64,000 nt of DNA from the NCBI GenBank assembly GCA_014649575.1, contig BMTH01000002.1, forward strand, positions 562,423 through 626,422, in the 5' to 3' direction. The position numbers were made by a program, and so were the translations under genes. Positions 16,930 through 26,385 of the stretch are shown here, piece by piece (the first letter of the stretch is position 1; every line of letters starts with the position of its first letter). The notes under the pieces were generated by a model. The model was not told the origin of the DNA. It worked only from the letters and a program-made list of their open reading frames with translations, and did no database searches. The DNA comes from Streptomyces griseoincarnatus. GTDB taxonomy: Bacteria; Actinomycetota; Actinomycetes; Streptomycetales; Streptomycetaceae.

Positions 16930-18672
16930 TTGCCCGTCTTCACTCGCGTCCTCACGCGCCTGCGCGCCCTCCGTGTCCCCCTGCGCCCGCGGGACGCACG
17001 TGTCCTCGTGCGCCTGCGGGCCGCTCGCGACGCACACCCCTCCGCCCACCGCGCGCTGCGGATCGCGGGGCACGTCCTCGCCGCCGTGCTGGTGCTCAGC
17101 GCCCTGCTCATGCCGAACACCGCGCCGGGCCTGCGCCCCGACCGCTTCACCCGCATCCCCGCCGAGGCGATCGTGGGTGCGGTGCTGCTGCTGGCCCTGC
17201 CGCGCCGGCCGCGCGTCGTCTTCGCCGCGCTCTACGGGACGGGCCTCGGCGTGCTCACCGTGCTCAACCTGCTGGACATCGGCTTCAGCGAGTACCTGGG
17301 CCGCGGCTTCAACCTGGTCCTCGACTGGGGCCTGCTGGACGACGCCCTGTCCTACATGCGGGACTCCATGGGCGGTTTCGTCGCCAACGCCGCGGCCGTC
17401 GGCGCGGTACTGCTCGCCCTGCTCGTGGTGGTCGTCATGGCGCTGGCCACGGTGCGGCTGGGCAACGTGATCGCCCGGCACCGCGCCCGCGCCGGCCAGG
17501 GCGCCATGGTCGCGGGCACCGTGTGGATCACCTGCGCCTCGCTGGGCCTGCAGATCTCGGGGCTGCCGGTCGCCTCCGACCGCGCGGCGGACACCCTGCG
17601 CGGGCAGACCCAGCGGGTGGTGGACACCCTGCGCGACGAGGCGGCCTTCGCCAAGGAGGCCCGGACCGACACCTTCGGCGCCACCCCGCCGGGACAGCTC
17701 CTGCCGGACCTGCGCGGCAAGGACGTCGTCATCGCGTTCATCGAGAGCTACGGCCGGGTGGCGTTGGAGGACCCGCTGATCGAGCCAGGCGTCACCCGCA
17801 CCCTCGACACCCGGGGCGCCGCGCTCGCCGCGGCCGGCTACCGGGCGCGCAGCGGCTGGCTGACCTCGTCGACGTACGGCGGGAGCAGCTGGCTCGGGCA
17901 CTCCACGACGCTGTCCGGGCTGTGGATCGACAACCAGCAGCGGTATCGCACCGCCACCCACAGCGACCGGCTGACCCTCACCGCCGCCTTCCGGAAGTCC
18001 GGCGCCTGGGACACCGTCGGCATCATGCCGGGCGTGCAGAAGACCTGGCCGGAGGCGGAGTGGTACGGCCTGGACAAGGTCTACGACGCCTTCGAGATGG
18101 GCTACGAGGGCCCGAAGTTCAGCTGGTCCACGATGCCGGACCAGTACGCCCTGGAGGCGTTCGAGCGTCTGGAGCACGGGAGGAAGCGGAGCCGGCCGCT
18201 GATGTCGGAGGTCATCCTCACCTCCAGCCACCAGCCGTGGGCGCCGGTCCCGGAGATGGTCGACTGGGAGGACCTGGGCGACGGCTCGGTCTTCGACGCG
18301 ATCGAGGAGGAGGGCCGGGACGCGTCCGAGGTGATGGCCGACTCCACCGAGTCCCGCAAGGAGTACGGCAAGTCCGTCTCGTACTCGGTGACCGCCCTCA
18401 CCGAGTGGCTGGAGCGCTACGGCACCGACGACACCGTGCTGGTCTTCCTCGGCGACCACCAGCCGGTCGCCCGGGTCACCGGGCACACCAAGAACCGGGA
18501 CGTGCCGGTGACGGTCGTCGCCAAGGACCCGGAGGTGCTGAAGAAGATCGACGGCTGGCGGTGGACGCCCGGCCTCCGGCCCGCCGACGACGCGCCCGTG
18601 TGGAAGATGGACGCCTTCCGCGACCGCTTCCTGACCGCCTACGGGTCCGTGCCGCGGCCGACGAAGCGCTGA
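16930..18672 (+). CDS. Membrane sulfatase / LTA-synthase-like phosphotransferase
   Basis: 580 aa. The N-terminal third has about five hydrophobic segments (roughly 48-65, 80-93, 99-116, 150-175, 192-208). The rest is an alkaline phosphatase-superfamily domain: VIAFIESYGR, then STYGGSSWLGHST with the probable Thr/Ser nucleophile, and a metal-binding LGDHQPV near residue 505. Relatives move phosphoglycerol onto envelope polymers or hydrolyse sulfate esters; which applies here is unknown. The TTG start follows GAAGGA. The stop abuts the convergent dus stop. Confidence 0.8.
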   Translation: MPVFTRVLTRLRALRVPLRPRDARVLVRLRAARDAHPSAHRALRIAGHVLAAVLVLSALLMPNTAPGLRPDRFTRIPAEAIVGAVLLLALPRRPRVVFAALYGTGLGVLTVLNLLDIGFSEYLGRGFNLVLDWGLLDDALSYMRDSMGGFVANAAAVGAVLLALLVVVVMALATVRLGNVIARHRARAGQGAMVAGTVWITCASLGLQISGLPVASDRAADTLRGQTQRVVDTLRDEAAFAKEARTDTFGATPPGQLLPDLRGKDVVIAFIESYGRVALEDPLIEPGVTRTLDTRGAALAAAGYRARSGWLTSSTYGGSSWLGHSTTLSGLWIDNQQRYRTATHSDRLTLTAAFRKSGAWDTVGIMPGVQKTWPEAEWYGLDKVYDAFEMGYEGPKFSWSTMPDQYALEAFERLEHGRKRSRPLMSEVILTSSHQPWAPVPEMVDWEDLGDGSVFDAIEEEGRDASEVMADSTESRKEYGKSVSYSVTALTEWLERYGTDDTVLVFLGDHQPVARVTGHTKNRDVPVTVVAKDPEVLKKIDGWRWTPGLRPADDAPVWKMDAFRDRFLTAYGSVPRPTKR

Positions 18673-19827
18673 TCAGCCGCCGGAGGTGTCCAGCTCGGCG
18701 TCCTCGCCGACGCCCGCGCAGTCGTAGGGGTCCTTCAGCCAGCCGTCCGGCAGCACCACGCGGTTGTTGCCGGACGTACGGCCGCGAGGGCCGTCGGCGC
18801 CGGACGGCCAGGGCTGGTCCAGGTCCAGCTCGTCGAGCCCGGCCCGCAGCTCCTCCAGGGTGGAGGTGACCGCGAGGCGGCGACGCATCTCGGAGCCGAC
18901 CGCGAAGCCCTTCAGGTACCAGGCGACGTGCTTGCGGAAGTCGATCACGCCGCGCGACGTGTCGCCGATCCACTCGCCGAGCAGAGCGGCGTGCCGCACC
19001 ATCACGTCGGCCACCTCGCGCAGGGTGGGCCGGACGTAGCCGTCGGGGCGGCCCTCGAAGGCGGCGACCAGGTCGGCGAAGAGCCACGGCCGGCCGAGGC
19101 AGCCGCGGCCCACGACCACGCCGTCGCAGCCGGTCTCGCGGACCATGCGCAGGGCGTCGTCGGCGGACCAGATGTCGCCGTTGCCGAGGACCGGAATCTC
19201 GGGGACGTGCTCCTTGAGGCGGGCGATCGCCTCCCAGTCGGCGGTGCCGCCGTAGTGCTGGGCGGCGGTGCGGCCGTGCAGCGCGATCGCGGTGACGCCC
19301 TCCTCGACGGCGATCCGGCCGGCGTCGAGGTAGGTGATGTGGTCGTCGTCGATGCCCTTGCGCATCTTCATGGTGACCGGCAGGCCGCCGGCGCCGGCGA
19401 CGGCCTCGCGCAGGATGGCGCGCAGCAGGTTCCGCTTGAAGGGCAGCGCGGAGCCGCCGCCCTTGCGGGTCACCTTGGGCACCGGGCAGCCGAAGTTGAG
19501 GTCGATGTGGTCGGCGAGGTCCTCCTCCGCGATCATGCGGACGGCCTTGCCGACGGTCGCCGGGTCGACGCCGTAGAGCTGGATGGAGCGCGGCTGCTCG
19601 GAGGCGTCGAACCGGATGAGCTGCATGGTCTTCTCGTTGCGCTCGACCAGTGCCCGGGTGGTGATCATCTCGCTGACGAACAGGCCCTTGCCGCCGCTGA
19701 ACTCCCGGCACAGGGTGCGGAAGGGCGCGTTGGTGATCCCGGCCATGGGGGCGAGTACGACGGGTGGCTGCACGGCGTGCGGGCCGATGGACAGGGCCGT
19801 GTTCACGGTCGGCGAGGCAGTGGGCAT
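18673..19827 (-). CDS. tRNA-dihydrouridine synthase
   Basis: 384-aa FMN-dependent enzyme that reduces uridines in the tRNA D-loop. TIM-barrel start VVLAPMAGITNAPFR, catalytic Cys in NFGCPVPK, FMN phosphate site GRGCLGRPW. A substrate loop (KGGGSALPFKRNLL) and the DusB-like layout are typical. The start at ATG 19827 is preferred (MPTASPTVN); the longer ATG 19884 has no ribosome site. Confidence 0.93.
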   Translation of the reverse strand: MPTASPTVNTALSIGPHAVQPPVVLAPMAGITNAPFRTLCREFSGGKGLFVSEMITTRALVERNEKTMQLIRFDASEQPRSIQLYGVDPATVGKAVRMIAEEDLADHIDLNFGCPVPKVTRKGGGSALPFKRNLLRAILREAVAGAGGLPVTMKMRKGIDDDHITYLDAGRIAVEEGVTAIALHGRTAAQHYGGTADWEAIARLKEHVPEIPVLGNGDIWSADDALRMVRETGCDGVVVGRGCLGRPWLFADLVAAFEGRPDGYVRPTLREVADVMVRHAALLGEWIGDTSRGVIDFRKHVAWYLKGFAVGSEMRRRLAVTSTLEELRAGLDELDLDQPWPSGADGPRGRTSGNNRVVLPDGWLKDPYDCAGVGEDAELDTSGG

Positions 19828-19915
19828 TCCCCCATTGTCCAGCATTCCGGAGGGCGCCCCGCACAGAGATCGTGTATTGGTCATTAGTTAGACGCACTAT
19901 CGACATCGGCGTACG

Positions 19916-21370
19916 ATGGCGCGCATGCCCGAGCTCAGCCATGGCCGCCGCATGCTGGTGCTCGCGATCTGCTGCATGAGCCTGCTGATCGTGAGCCTGG
20001 ACAACACGGTCCTGAACGTCGCCCTGCCGTCCCTCCAGCGGGAGCTCGACGCGAGCACCTCGGGACTGCAGTGGACCATCGACGCGTACACGCTGGTGCT
20101 GGCCTCGCTGCTGATGCTGGCCGGCTCGACCGCCGACCGGATCGGCCGCCGGCGGGTCTTCATGTCCGGCCTGGTGGTCTTCACCCTGGGCTCGCTGCTG
20201 TGCTCGCTCGCCCCGGACCTGAGCTGGCTCGTGGTGTTCCGCATGGTGCAGGCGGTGGGCGGGTCGATGCTCAACCCGGTCGCCATGTCGATCATCACCA
20301 ACACCTTCACCGACCCGCGCGAGCGGGCCCGTGCGATCGGGGTGTGGGGCGCGGTGGTCGGCCTGTCCATGGCCGCCGGGCCGCTGGTCGGCGGGCTGCT
20401 GGTGGACTCGGTCGGCTGGCGCTCCATCTTCTGGGTCAACCTGCCGGTGGGCCTCGCCGCGCTGCTGCTGACCTGGCGCTTCGTGCCGGAGTCGCGCGCG
20501 CCTCGGGCCCGCCGCCCGGACCCGGCCGGCCAGGTCCTGGTCATCGCCCTGTTCGGCTCCCTCACCTACGCGATCATCGAGGCCCCGCACGGTTCCTGGC
20601 TGTCCACGGCCCCCTTCGCGACGGTCGCCGTGATCGCCCTCCTGGCGCTCCTCCGTTACGAACCGCGTCGCCCGGAGCCGTTGATCGACCTGCGCTTCTT
20701 CCGCTCGGCGCCGTTCAGCGGGGCGACGGTGATCGCGGTGAGCGCGTTCGCGGCGCTGGGCGGGTTCCTGTTCCTGTCGACGCTGTACCTGCAGAACGTG
20801 CGCGGGCTGAGCGCGATGGAGGCGGGGCTGTGGATGCTGCCGATGGCGGTGCCGACGTTCCTGTGCGCCCCGCTGTCCGGCCGCCTCGTCGGCAGCCGGG
20901 GCCCGAGGCTGCCACTGCTGGTCGCGGGCGGCGCGATGACGGTGAGCGGGCTGCTGTTCGCCCTCTTCGAGGCGGAGACGTCGAACGCGACGCTGCTGAC
21001 GGGATATGTCCTCTTCGGCGTCGGCTTCGGATTCGTGAACGCGCCGATCACCAACACGGCGGTCTCGGGCATGCCCCTCTCCCAGGCCGGGGTCGCCTCG
21101 GCGGTCGCGTCCACCAGCCGGCAGCTGGGCCAGACGCTGGGCGTGGCGGTCCTGGGCGCGGTGCTCGCGGCGGGGGTGGGGGCGTCCTCGTACGCCGACA
21201 CGTTCGTGACGGCGTCCCGGCCCGGGTGGTGGATCCTGGCGGCGTGCGGCGCGGTGGTTCTGACGCTGGGCGTCGTCACGACGGGGCCGTGGGCCCGGGC
21301 AACGGCGGAGCGGGCGGCTCGCCGCTTGAAGGAGGAGCGGCCGGCCCGCCGCACGGAGGTGGGGGCCTGA
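19916..21370 (+). CDS. MFS drug exporter, DHA2 (14-TM) family
   Basis: 484-aa integral membrane antiporter. Family motif A is GSTADRIGRRRVF; the first helix carries SLDNTVLNVALP typical of DHA2 multidrug exporters, and motif C-like GPLVGGLLVD follows. No ribosome site precedes ATG 19916, and an in-frame ATG lies at 19925. It is divergent from dus across about 90 bases. Substrate unknown. Confidence 0.88.
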   Translation: MARMPELSHGRRMLVLAICCMSLLIVSLDNTVLNVALPSLQRELDASTSGLQWTIDAYTLVLASLLMLAGSTADRIGRRRVFMSGLVVFTLGSLLCSLAPDLSWLVVFRMVQAVGGSMLNPVAMSIITNTFTDPRERARAIGVWGAVVGLSMAAGPLVGGLLVDSVGWRSIFWVNLPVGLAALLLTWRFVPESRAPRARRPDPAGQVLVIALFGSLTYAIIEAPHGSWLSTAPFATVAVIALLALLRYEPRRPEPLIDLRFFRSAPFSGATVIAVSAFAALGGFLFLSTLYLQNVRGLSAMEAGLWMLPMAVPTFLCAPLSGRLVGSRGPRLPLLVAGGAMTVSGLLFALFEAETSNATLLTGYVLFGVGFGFVNAPITNTAVSGMPLSQAGVASAVASTSRQLGQTLGVAVLGAVLAAGVGASSYADTFVTASRPGWWILAACGAVVLTLGVVTTGPWARATAERAARRLKEERPARRTEVGA

Positions 21371-21442
21371 GGACGCCCCATCCGGCCGCCGCCGCAGGAG
21401 CAGTGCCCTGCCCGCTACGGCGCACACACGCCGGCACCCTCT

Positions 21443-21496
21443 GCAGCGCCGGGTGCGGGTGGTCGGTGGCTCGTCGCGCAGTTCCCCGCGCCCCTG
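21443..21496 (-). repeat. Dispersed intergenic repeat, copy
   Basis: On the minus strand it reads CAGGGGCGCGGGGAACTGCG and continues through GAGCCACCGACCACCCGCAC to GGCGCTGC, nearly identical to 62421-62474. Confidence 0.85.
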
Positions 21497-21613
21497 AAGG
21501 GCACCGCCGTCACAGCGCCGAAAGCGGCCCGCCGCTGCGGGCAGACAGACACGCCACCGCTGCGGGCAGTCGTGCCGCTGGGGCGGCACGGGTGGGCGCA
21601 GCGGCACCCTCTC

Positions 21614-21666
21614 CAACGCCGGGTGCGGGTGGTCGGTGGCCGGTCGCGCAGTTCCCCGCGCCCCTG
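21614..21666 (-). repeat. Dispersed intergenic repeat, copy
   Basis: Second minus-strand copy, 171 bp from the first, same length and more than 90% alike by eye. Confidence 0.85.
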
Positions 21667-21802
21667 GGAAGGCGCCTTCGCCGTCGGCGTTGGATTGGGG
21701 CCGTGGGCGACACCCCGTGCGCGGGTTCCGCGGACCCGCACCTGTTGATGTTGCTTTTGCTGCACACTCGGCGACACCCGTCCGCCGACCGCCGGAGGCA
21801 CC

Positions 21803-22009
21803 ATGCCCCAGATCGACTCGAGCAAGGTAAGCCGCTGGGACCTGCACGGACGTGAGCACACCGTGCACGTCCACCGCACCGGGGTGCAGCGGACGATCAG
21901 ATGCGGCACGTGCGGCTGGCGCCGGTCCGCGCAGTTCCTGCCGTGGCTGAAGGCGCAGGAGCACCTGGAGCAGGCCCACCAGGCGACGGTGGACCCGACT
22001 GCCGCCTGA
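21803..22009 (+). CDS. Small Cys/His protein, possible zinc-binding
   Basis: 68 aa with a good GGAGG site 8 bases before ATG. The sequence has CGTC (C-x2-C) at about 34-37 and a His pair near the C-terminus (EHLEQAH), a zinc-finger-like arrangement. I know of no function; it looks like a Streptomyces-conserved small protein. Confidence 0.7.
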   Translation: MPQIDSSKVSRWDLHGREHTVHVHRTGVQRTIRCGTCGWRRSAQFLPWLKAQEHLEQAHQATVDPTAA

Positions 22010-22015
22010 CCGGGG

Positions 22016-22603
22016 TCAGGCCCGCAACCCCCGCAGCAGCAGATCCACCGCCGCCGCGAAGTCCGCGTCCGCCTCGGCCCTGTCCCACTCCCCCGCGTAC
22101 GCGGGATCGTGGAACCGCCCGGTGGCCTGGAACACCGCACGCGCGCTGACCGCGGGGTCCTCGCTGTGGAAGGCCCCGGCAGCCACCCCGTCGGCGACGA
22201 TCCGCGTCAACTGCTCCGTCAGCTCGTCGATGTGCTCGGCGACCGCGCCCACCTGCTCACCGGCCAGCACGCTGTAGGTGGCGAACAGCTCCGGGTCGTC
22301 ACCCGCCTTGCGCCGCTTGGCGGTGAAGAGCGCGGCGAGCCAGTCCCGCAGCCGGGTCTCCGGGTCGCGGGACCCGTCGCCGGCTATCCCGTCCAGCGCC
22401 TCGGACGTACGGTCCAGCCACCGTTTGGTGACCGCCTCCCGCAGCGCCGCCTTGGTACGGAAGTGACGGTAGACGCTGCCGTGGCTGACGCCGAGGGCGC
22501 GGGCCACGTCCACCACGGTGGCCTTCGCGGGCCCGTGCCGGCGCAGCACCTCCTCCGTCGCCTCCAGGATGCGCTCGGCGGTCAGGGTCTCGGTCGCTGC
22601 CAT
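22016..22603 (-). CDS. TetR-family repressor
   Basis: 195 aa. The N-terminal helix-turn-helix is ATVVDVARALGVSHGSVYRHF (residues about 28-48); the C-terminal ligand domain fits the TetR_C_33-like group. It is the second gene of an operon, 25 bases after the aldo/keto reductase, whose promoter carries a 26-bp palindrome that is its most likely binding site. Confidence 0.9.
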   Translation of the reverse strand: MAATETLTAERILEATEEVLRRHGPAKATVVDVARALGVSHGSVYRHFRTKAALREAVTKRWLDRTSEALDGIAGDGSRDPETRLRDWLAALFTAKRRKAGDDPELFATYSVLAGEQVGAVAEHIDELTEQLTRIVADGVAAGAFHSEDPAVSARAVFQATGRFHDPAYAGEWDRAEADADFAAAVDLLLRGLRA

Positions 22604-22628
22604 GCCTGAACCGTACCCGGCGCCACGG

Positions 22629-23639
22629 TCACTCCTCGGTGCCGAGGTGTGCCATCTGCTGCTCCGGGTAGCGTGCGCCCGCCGCGGCCCCGGGCGGCAC
22701 CGCCCGCTCGACGGCCGCGAGGTCGTCCGCGTCCAGCGTCACGTCCAGCGCGCCCAGCGACTCCGTCAGCCGTTCCCGGGTGCGGGCCCCGACCAGCGGC
22801 ACGATGTCCTCGCCGCGCGACAGCACCCAGGCGATGGCGATCTGCGCGACCGTGACGCCCTTGCGGGCGGCGATCTCGCGCAGCGCGTCGACGAGGCCCA
22901 GGTTGTGGCGGAGGTTGTCGCCCTGGAAGCGCGGCGAGTGGGCGCGGAAGTCGTCCGCGGACAGCTCCCGGTCGGCGGTGAAGTGGCCGGAGATCAGCCC
23001 GCGCGAGAGCACCCCGTACGCCGTGATCGAGATGCCCAGTTCACGGGTGGCGGGCAGGATCTGGTCCTCCACGGCGCGGGAGATCAGCGAGTACTCGATC
23101 TGGAGGTCCGTGATCGGCGCGGTGGCGGCGGCCCGGCGGATCGCTTCGGCGCCGACCTCGCTGAGGCCGATGTGCCGTACGTGTCCCTTCTCGACGAGTT
23201 CCGCGATGGCGCCGACGGTCTCCTCGATCGGCACGTCGGGGTCGGCGCGGGAGATGCGGTAGACGTCGATGTGGTCGACGCCCAGGCGCTGGAGGGAGTA
23301 CGCGGCGAAGTTGCGCACCGCGGCCGGGCGGCCGTCGATCGGGCCCCAGCCGCCGTCCGGGTCACGCAGGGTGCCGAACTTGACGCTGGTGAGGGCCTGT
23401 TCGCGCAGTCCGGCGGGGGCGGTGCGCAGCGCCTCGCCGATCAGCAGCTCGTTGTGGCCCATGCCGTAGAAGTCGCCGGTGTCGAGCAGGGTGACGCCGG
23501 CGTCCAGGGCGGCGTGGATCGTCGCGATCGCCTCGCCGCGGTCCGCCGAGCCGTACAGCGCGGACATGCCCATGCAGCCGAGCCCCAGGGCGGACACGCG
23601 GGGGCCGGTCTTTCCGAGAGGTCGTGTGTGCGTCGTCAT
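22629..23639 (-). CDS. Aldo/keto reductase with altered catalytic His position
   Basis: 336-aa NADPH-dependent TIM-barrel reductase. Catalytic Asp/Tyr are in LLDTGDFYGMG and Lys in SVKFGT. The usual QHR motif at the fourth catalytic position reads ISR (DVYRISRADPD), so the classical His is replaced by Ser. I start at ATG 23639 (MTTHTRP) rather than 23684, which lies inside the palindromic operator. Likely autoregulated with the downstream TetR gene. Confidence 0.88.
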   Translation of the reverse strand: MTTHTRPLGKTGPRVSALGLGCMGMSALYGSADRGEAIATIHAALDAGVTLLDTGDFYGMGHNELLIGEALRTAPAGLREQALTSVKFGTLRDPDGGWGPIDGRPAAVRNFAAYSLQRLGVDHIDVYRISRADPDVPIEETVGAIAELVEKGHVRHIGLSEVGAEAIRRAAATAPITDLQIEYSLISRAVEDQILPATRELGISITAYGVLSRGLISGHFTADRELSADDFRAHSPRFQGDNLRHNLGLVDALREIAARKGVTVAQIAIAWVLSRGEDIVPLVGARTRERLTESLGALDVTLDADDLAAVERAVPPGAAAGARYPEQQMAHLGTEE

Positions 23640-23659
23640 GCGTCCACCCTGCCATGACG

Positions 23660-23685
23660 AATGACAGATATCAATATCTGTCATT
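23660..23685. promoter_or_regulatory. 26-bp palindromic operator of the AKR-TetR operon
   Basis: AATGACAGATAT and ATATCTGTCATT arms of 12 bp around CA, 20 bases upstream of the AKR start. Strikingly AT-rich for this genome. Expected target of the TetR protein encoded at 22016. Confidence 0.75.
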
Positions 23686-23731
23686 CACATAACTGTCACT
23701 CGGTTCCGGCCGTACACGGCCCGCACACGCG

Positions 23732-23768
23732 GAACGCCGGGCCCCGGAGATTCCGGGACCCGGCGTTC
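23732..23768 (-). terminator. glyS terminator
   Basis: Sixteen-pair stem with one C/A mismatch and a 3-base loop (GAACGCCGGG pairing with CCCGGCGTTC), 22 bases after the glyS stop. Confidence 0.8.
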
Positions 23769-23789
23769 GTGCCGGTCAGAAGAGACGGG

Positions 23790-25172
23790 TCAGCAGCCGA
23801 CCAGGCGGGCGGCCAAGTAGCCCTCGATCTGGTCGAGGGAGATCCGCTCCTGCTTCATGGTGTCGCGCTCGCGCACGGTCACCGCGTTGTCGTCCAGGGT
23901 GTCGAAGTCGACGGTCACGCAGAACGGCGTGCCGATCTCGTCCTGGCGGCGGTAGCGGCGGCCGATGGCGCCGGCGTCGTCGAACTCGATGTTCCAGTTC
24001 TGCCGCAGCGCCTGGGCGAGACCCTTGGCCTTCGGGGACAGCTCCGGGTTGCGGGACAGCGGCAGCACCGCGACCTTCACCGGCGCGAGGCGGTGGTCGA
24101 GCCGCAGCACGGTGCGCTTCTCCATCTTGCCCTTGGCGTTGGGCGCCTCGTCCTCGACGTAAGCGTCGAGGAGGAAGGCGAGCATCGCCCGGCCGACACC
24201 GGCCGCCGGCTCGATGACGTACGGCGTCCAGCGCTCGCCGGCCTCCTGGTCGAAGTAGGAGAGGTCCTGGCCGGAGGCCTTGGAGTGCGCGGACAGGTCG
24301 TAGTCGGTGCGGTTGGCGACACCCTCGAGCTCGCCCCACTCGCTGCCGCCGAACTGGAAGCGGTACTCGATGTCAGCGGTGCGCTTGGAGTAGTGGGAGA
24401 GCTTCTCCTTCGGGTGCTCGTACCACCGCATGTTCTCCTCGCGCAGGCCGAGACCGGTGTACCAGTTCCAGCGCTGCTCCATCCAGTACTCCTGCCACTG
24501 CTCGTCCTCGCCCGGCTTGACGAAGAACTCCATCTCCATCTGCTCGAACTCGCGGGTCCGGAAGATGAAGTTGCCGGGCGTGATCTCGTTGCGGAAGGAC
24601 TTGCCCATCTGGGCGATGCCGAACGGCGGCTTGCGGCGCGAAGTGGTCTGCACCTGGCCGAAGTTGGTGAAAATACCCTGGGCGGTCTCGGGGCGCAGGT
24701 AGGCGATGGAGCCGGAGTCCTGCGTCGGGCCGAGGTGGGTGGAGAGCAGACCCGAGAACTGCTTGGGCTCGGTGAAGGTGCCCTTGTTGCCGCAGTTGGG
24801 GCAGCTCAGGTCGGCGAGGCCGTTCTCCGGGGCACGGCCCTTCTTCTCCTCGTACGCCTCCTCCAGGTGGTCCGCGCGGAACCGCTTGTGGCAGGAGGTG
24901 CACTCGGTGAGCGGGTCGGTGAACGTCGCGACGTGACCGGAGGCGACCCACACCTCGGGGGCCAGGATGACGGACGAGTCGATACCGACCACGTCCTCGC
25001 GCGACGTCACCATGTAGCGCCACCACTGGCGCTTCAGGTTCTCCTTGAGCTCGACACCCAGCGGTCCGTAGTCCCAGGCGGCCTTCGTGCCGCCGTAGAT
25101 CTCACTACTGGGGAATACGAAGCCACGGCGCTTGCTCAGGCTGACGATGGTGTCGATCTTGTCGGCGGCCAC
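23790..25172 (-). CDS. glyS: Glycyl-tRNA synthetase (dimeric, class II)
   Basis: 460 aa, alpha2-type enzyme charging tRNA-Gly. Opens with [21 protein letters not shown] four-Cys zinc site is formed by CTSC and CPNC. Class II motif 2 is [19 protein letters not shown] and motif 3 is the GVGRAMLAF segment. Typical length. Divergent from znuA. Confidence 0.96.
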   Translation of the reverse strand: MAADKIDTIVSLSKRRGFVFPSSEIYGGTKAAWDYGPLGVELKENLKRQWWRYMVTSREDVVGIDSSVILAPEVWVASGHVATFTDPLTECTSCHKRFRADHLEEAYEEKKGRAPENGLADLSCPNCGNKGTFTEPKQFSGLLSTHLGPTQDSGSIAYLRPETAQGIFTNFGQVQTTSRRKPPFGIAQMGKSFRNEITPGNFIFRTREFEQMEMEFFVKPGEDEQWQEYWMEQRWNWYTGLGLREENMRWYEHPKEKLSHYSKRTADIEYRFQFGGSEWGELEGVANRTDYDLSAHSKASGQDLSYFDQEAGERWTPYVIEPAAGVGRAMLAFLLDAYVEDEAPNAKGKMEKRTVLRLDHRLAPVKVAVLPLSRNPELSPKAKGLAQALRQNWNIEFDDAGAIGRRYRRQDEIGTPFCVTVDFDTLDDNAVTVRERDTMKQERISLDQIEGYLAARLVGC

Positions 25173-25309
25173 GGTGCTCTCTTCATTACGACGACGGGCG
25201 ACGAAGCGGAGATGCTTCCAGCGAATGCCTCAGGTTACCGGCGGGGACGGCCCCTCGACCAAATCGGTCCCCCCGGGCGGCCCTCCGCGGGCCCGGCACG
25301 GAAGGCTTG

Positions 25310-25339
25310 TTGACAACGGTTTCCATATCAGCTGAAAAT
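25310..25339 (+). promoter_or_regulatory. znuA promoter
   Basis: TTGACA at 25310-25315 and GAAAAT at 25334-25339, 18 bases apart. Transcription would begin at about 25346-25347, on the A of the second ATG, giving a leaderless message. Confidence 0.55.
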
Positions 25340-25350
25340 GACTGTCATGA
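25333..25350 (+). promoter_or_regulatory. Zur-type box over the znuA -10 and start codon
   Basis: TGAAAATGACTGTCATGA fits the 7-1-7 TGAAAATGATTTTCA-like zinc-uptake-regulator box of actinobacteria. It covers the -10 and the start codon of znuA, and the repressor gene zur is the last gene of the same cluster. Confidence 0.7.
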
Positions 25351-26357
25351 ACGTACGACGACGCCACATATCCGCGGTCGCGCTCACCGCGGTCGCCGCC
25401 CTCGGGTTCGGCACCCTCACCGCCTGCTCGTCCGACAGCGCCGCCGCGGGCGACACCGGCACGTTCGACGTCGTCGCGTCGTTCTACCCGATGGCCTTCC
25501 TCGCCGAGCGGATCGGCGGCGAGCACGTCCACGTCACCAGTCTCACCCAGCCCGGCCAGGAGCCGCACGACCTGGAGATCAGCGCCCGGCAGACCGCGCA
25601 GCTCGAGGAGGCGGACGCGGCCCTCTACCTCAAGGGCCTCCAGCCCTCCGTCGACGAGGCCATCGGCCAGTCGCCCATCGCCACGAAGATCGACGCGGCC
25701 GAGCTGACCGCGCTGGAGGAGCACGGCACCGAGGCCGGCCACGGCGAGGAGCACGGGGACGGACACGAGGACGAGCACGGACACGAGGACGAGCACGGAC
25801 ACGAGGACGAGCACGGACACGACCACGACCACGAGGGCGGCGACCCCCACATCTGGCTCGACCCGGTGAAGTACGCCGAGGTCGCCGAGGGCGTCGGCAA
25901 GGCCTTCCAGAAGGCCGACCCGGACCACGCCGCCGACTACCGGAAGAACACGGCGACCCTGGTCAAGGATCTCGAGGCGCTCGACGAGAAGTTCCGCACC
26001 GGCCTCACGAACCGCACATCGGACGTCTTCGTCACCACCCACGCCGCCTTCGGCTACCTCGCCGAGCGCTACGGGCTGACCGAGGAGGCCATCAGCGGTC
26101 TGGACCCGGACACCGAGCCCAGCGGCGCGCGCGTGAAGGAGCTCCAGAAGATCGCGAAGGACGACGGCGTCACCACCGTCTTCTACGAGACGCTGGTCAG
26201 CGACAAGACCGCCAAGACCCTCGCGGGCGACACCGGTCTGAAGACCGACGTGCTCGACCCGGTCGAGGGCATCACCGACCACTCCCGCGGCGAGGACTAC
26301 TTCCAGGTCATGGAGGCGAACCTCACGGCCCTGCGCACCGCGCTGGGCGCCCGGTGA
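25347..26357 (+). CDS. znuA: Zinc ABC transporter, substrate-binding lipoprotein
   Basis: 336 aa, cluster A-I metal-binding protein. Lipobox LTAC near residue 27, then FYPMAFLAERIGG. Metal ligands are expected at the His in EPHDLE, the His after the flexible loop (GDPHIWLD), TTHAAFGY and the C-terminal Glu/Asp. The zinc-specific His/Asp/Glu loop (about 131-168) is built from three 18-bp repeats encoding GHEDEH. I prefer ATG 25347 to ATG 25338 because the promoter predicts transcription starting there and neither has a ribosome site. Confidence 0.92.
   Translation: MNVRRRHISAVALTAVAALGFGTLTACSSDSAAAGDTGTFDVVASFYPMAFLAERIGGEHVHVTSLTQPGQEPHDLEISARQTAQLEEADAALYLKGLQPSVDEAIGQSPIATKIDAAELTALEEHGTEAGHGEEHGDGHEDEHGHEDEHGHEDEHGHDHDHEGGDPHIWLDPVKYAEVAEGVGKAFQKADPDHAADYRKNTATLVKDLEALDEKFRTGLTNRTSDVFVTTHAAFGYLAERYGLTEEAISGLDPDTEPSGARVKELQKIAKDDGVTTVFYETLVSDKTAKTLAGDTGLKTDVLDPVEGITDHSRGEDYFQVMEANLTALRTALGAR
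25765..25821 (+). repeat. 18-bp tandem repeats in the metal-binding loop
   Basis: Three near-perfect copies of GGACACGAGGACGAGCAC encode GHEDEH units. Copy number is likely to vary by slippage, changing loop length without a frameshift. Confidence 0.85.
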
Positions 26358-26385
26358 CCCTGACGACGCCACACCGGAGGACGGC

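Larger units (their letters stand above)
21371..21802. other. Repeat-containing intergenic region
   Basis: About 430 bases with no supported gene. Two inverted-orientation copies of the dispersed repeat lie at 21443-21496 and 21614-21666. A GGAGG ribosome site precedes 21803. Confidence 0.6.

Noticed and set aside
18476..21979. 1167-codon minus-strand frame
   Set aside because: Runs across dus, an exporter gene and repeats; composition is typical of out-of-frame GC-rich sequence.
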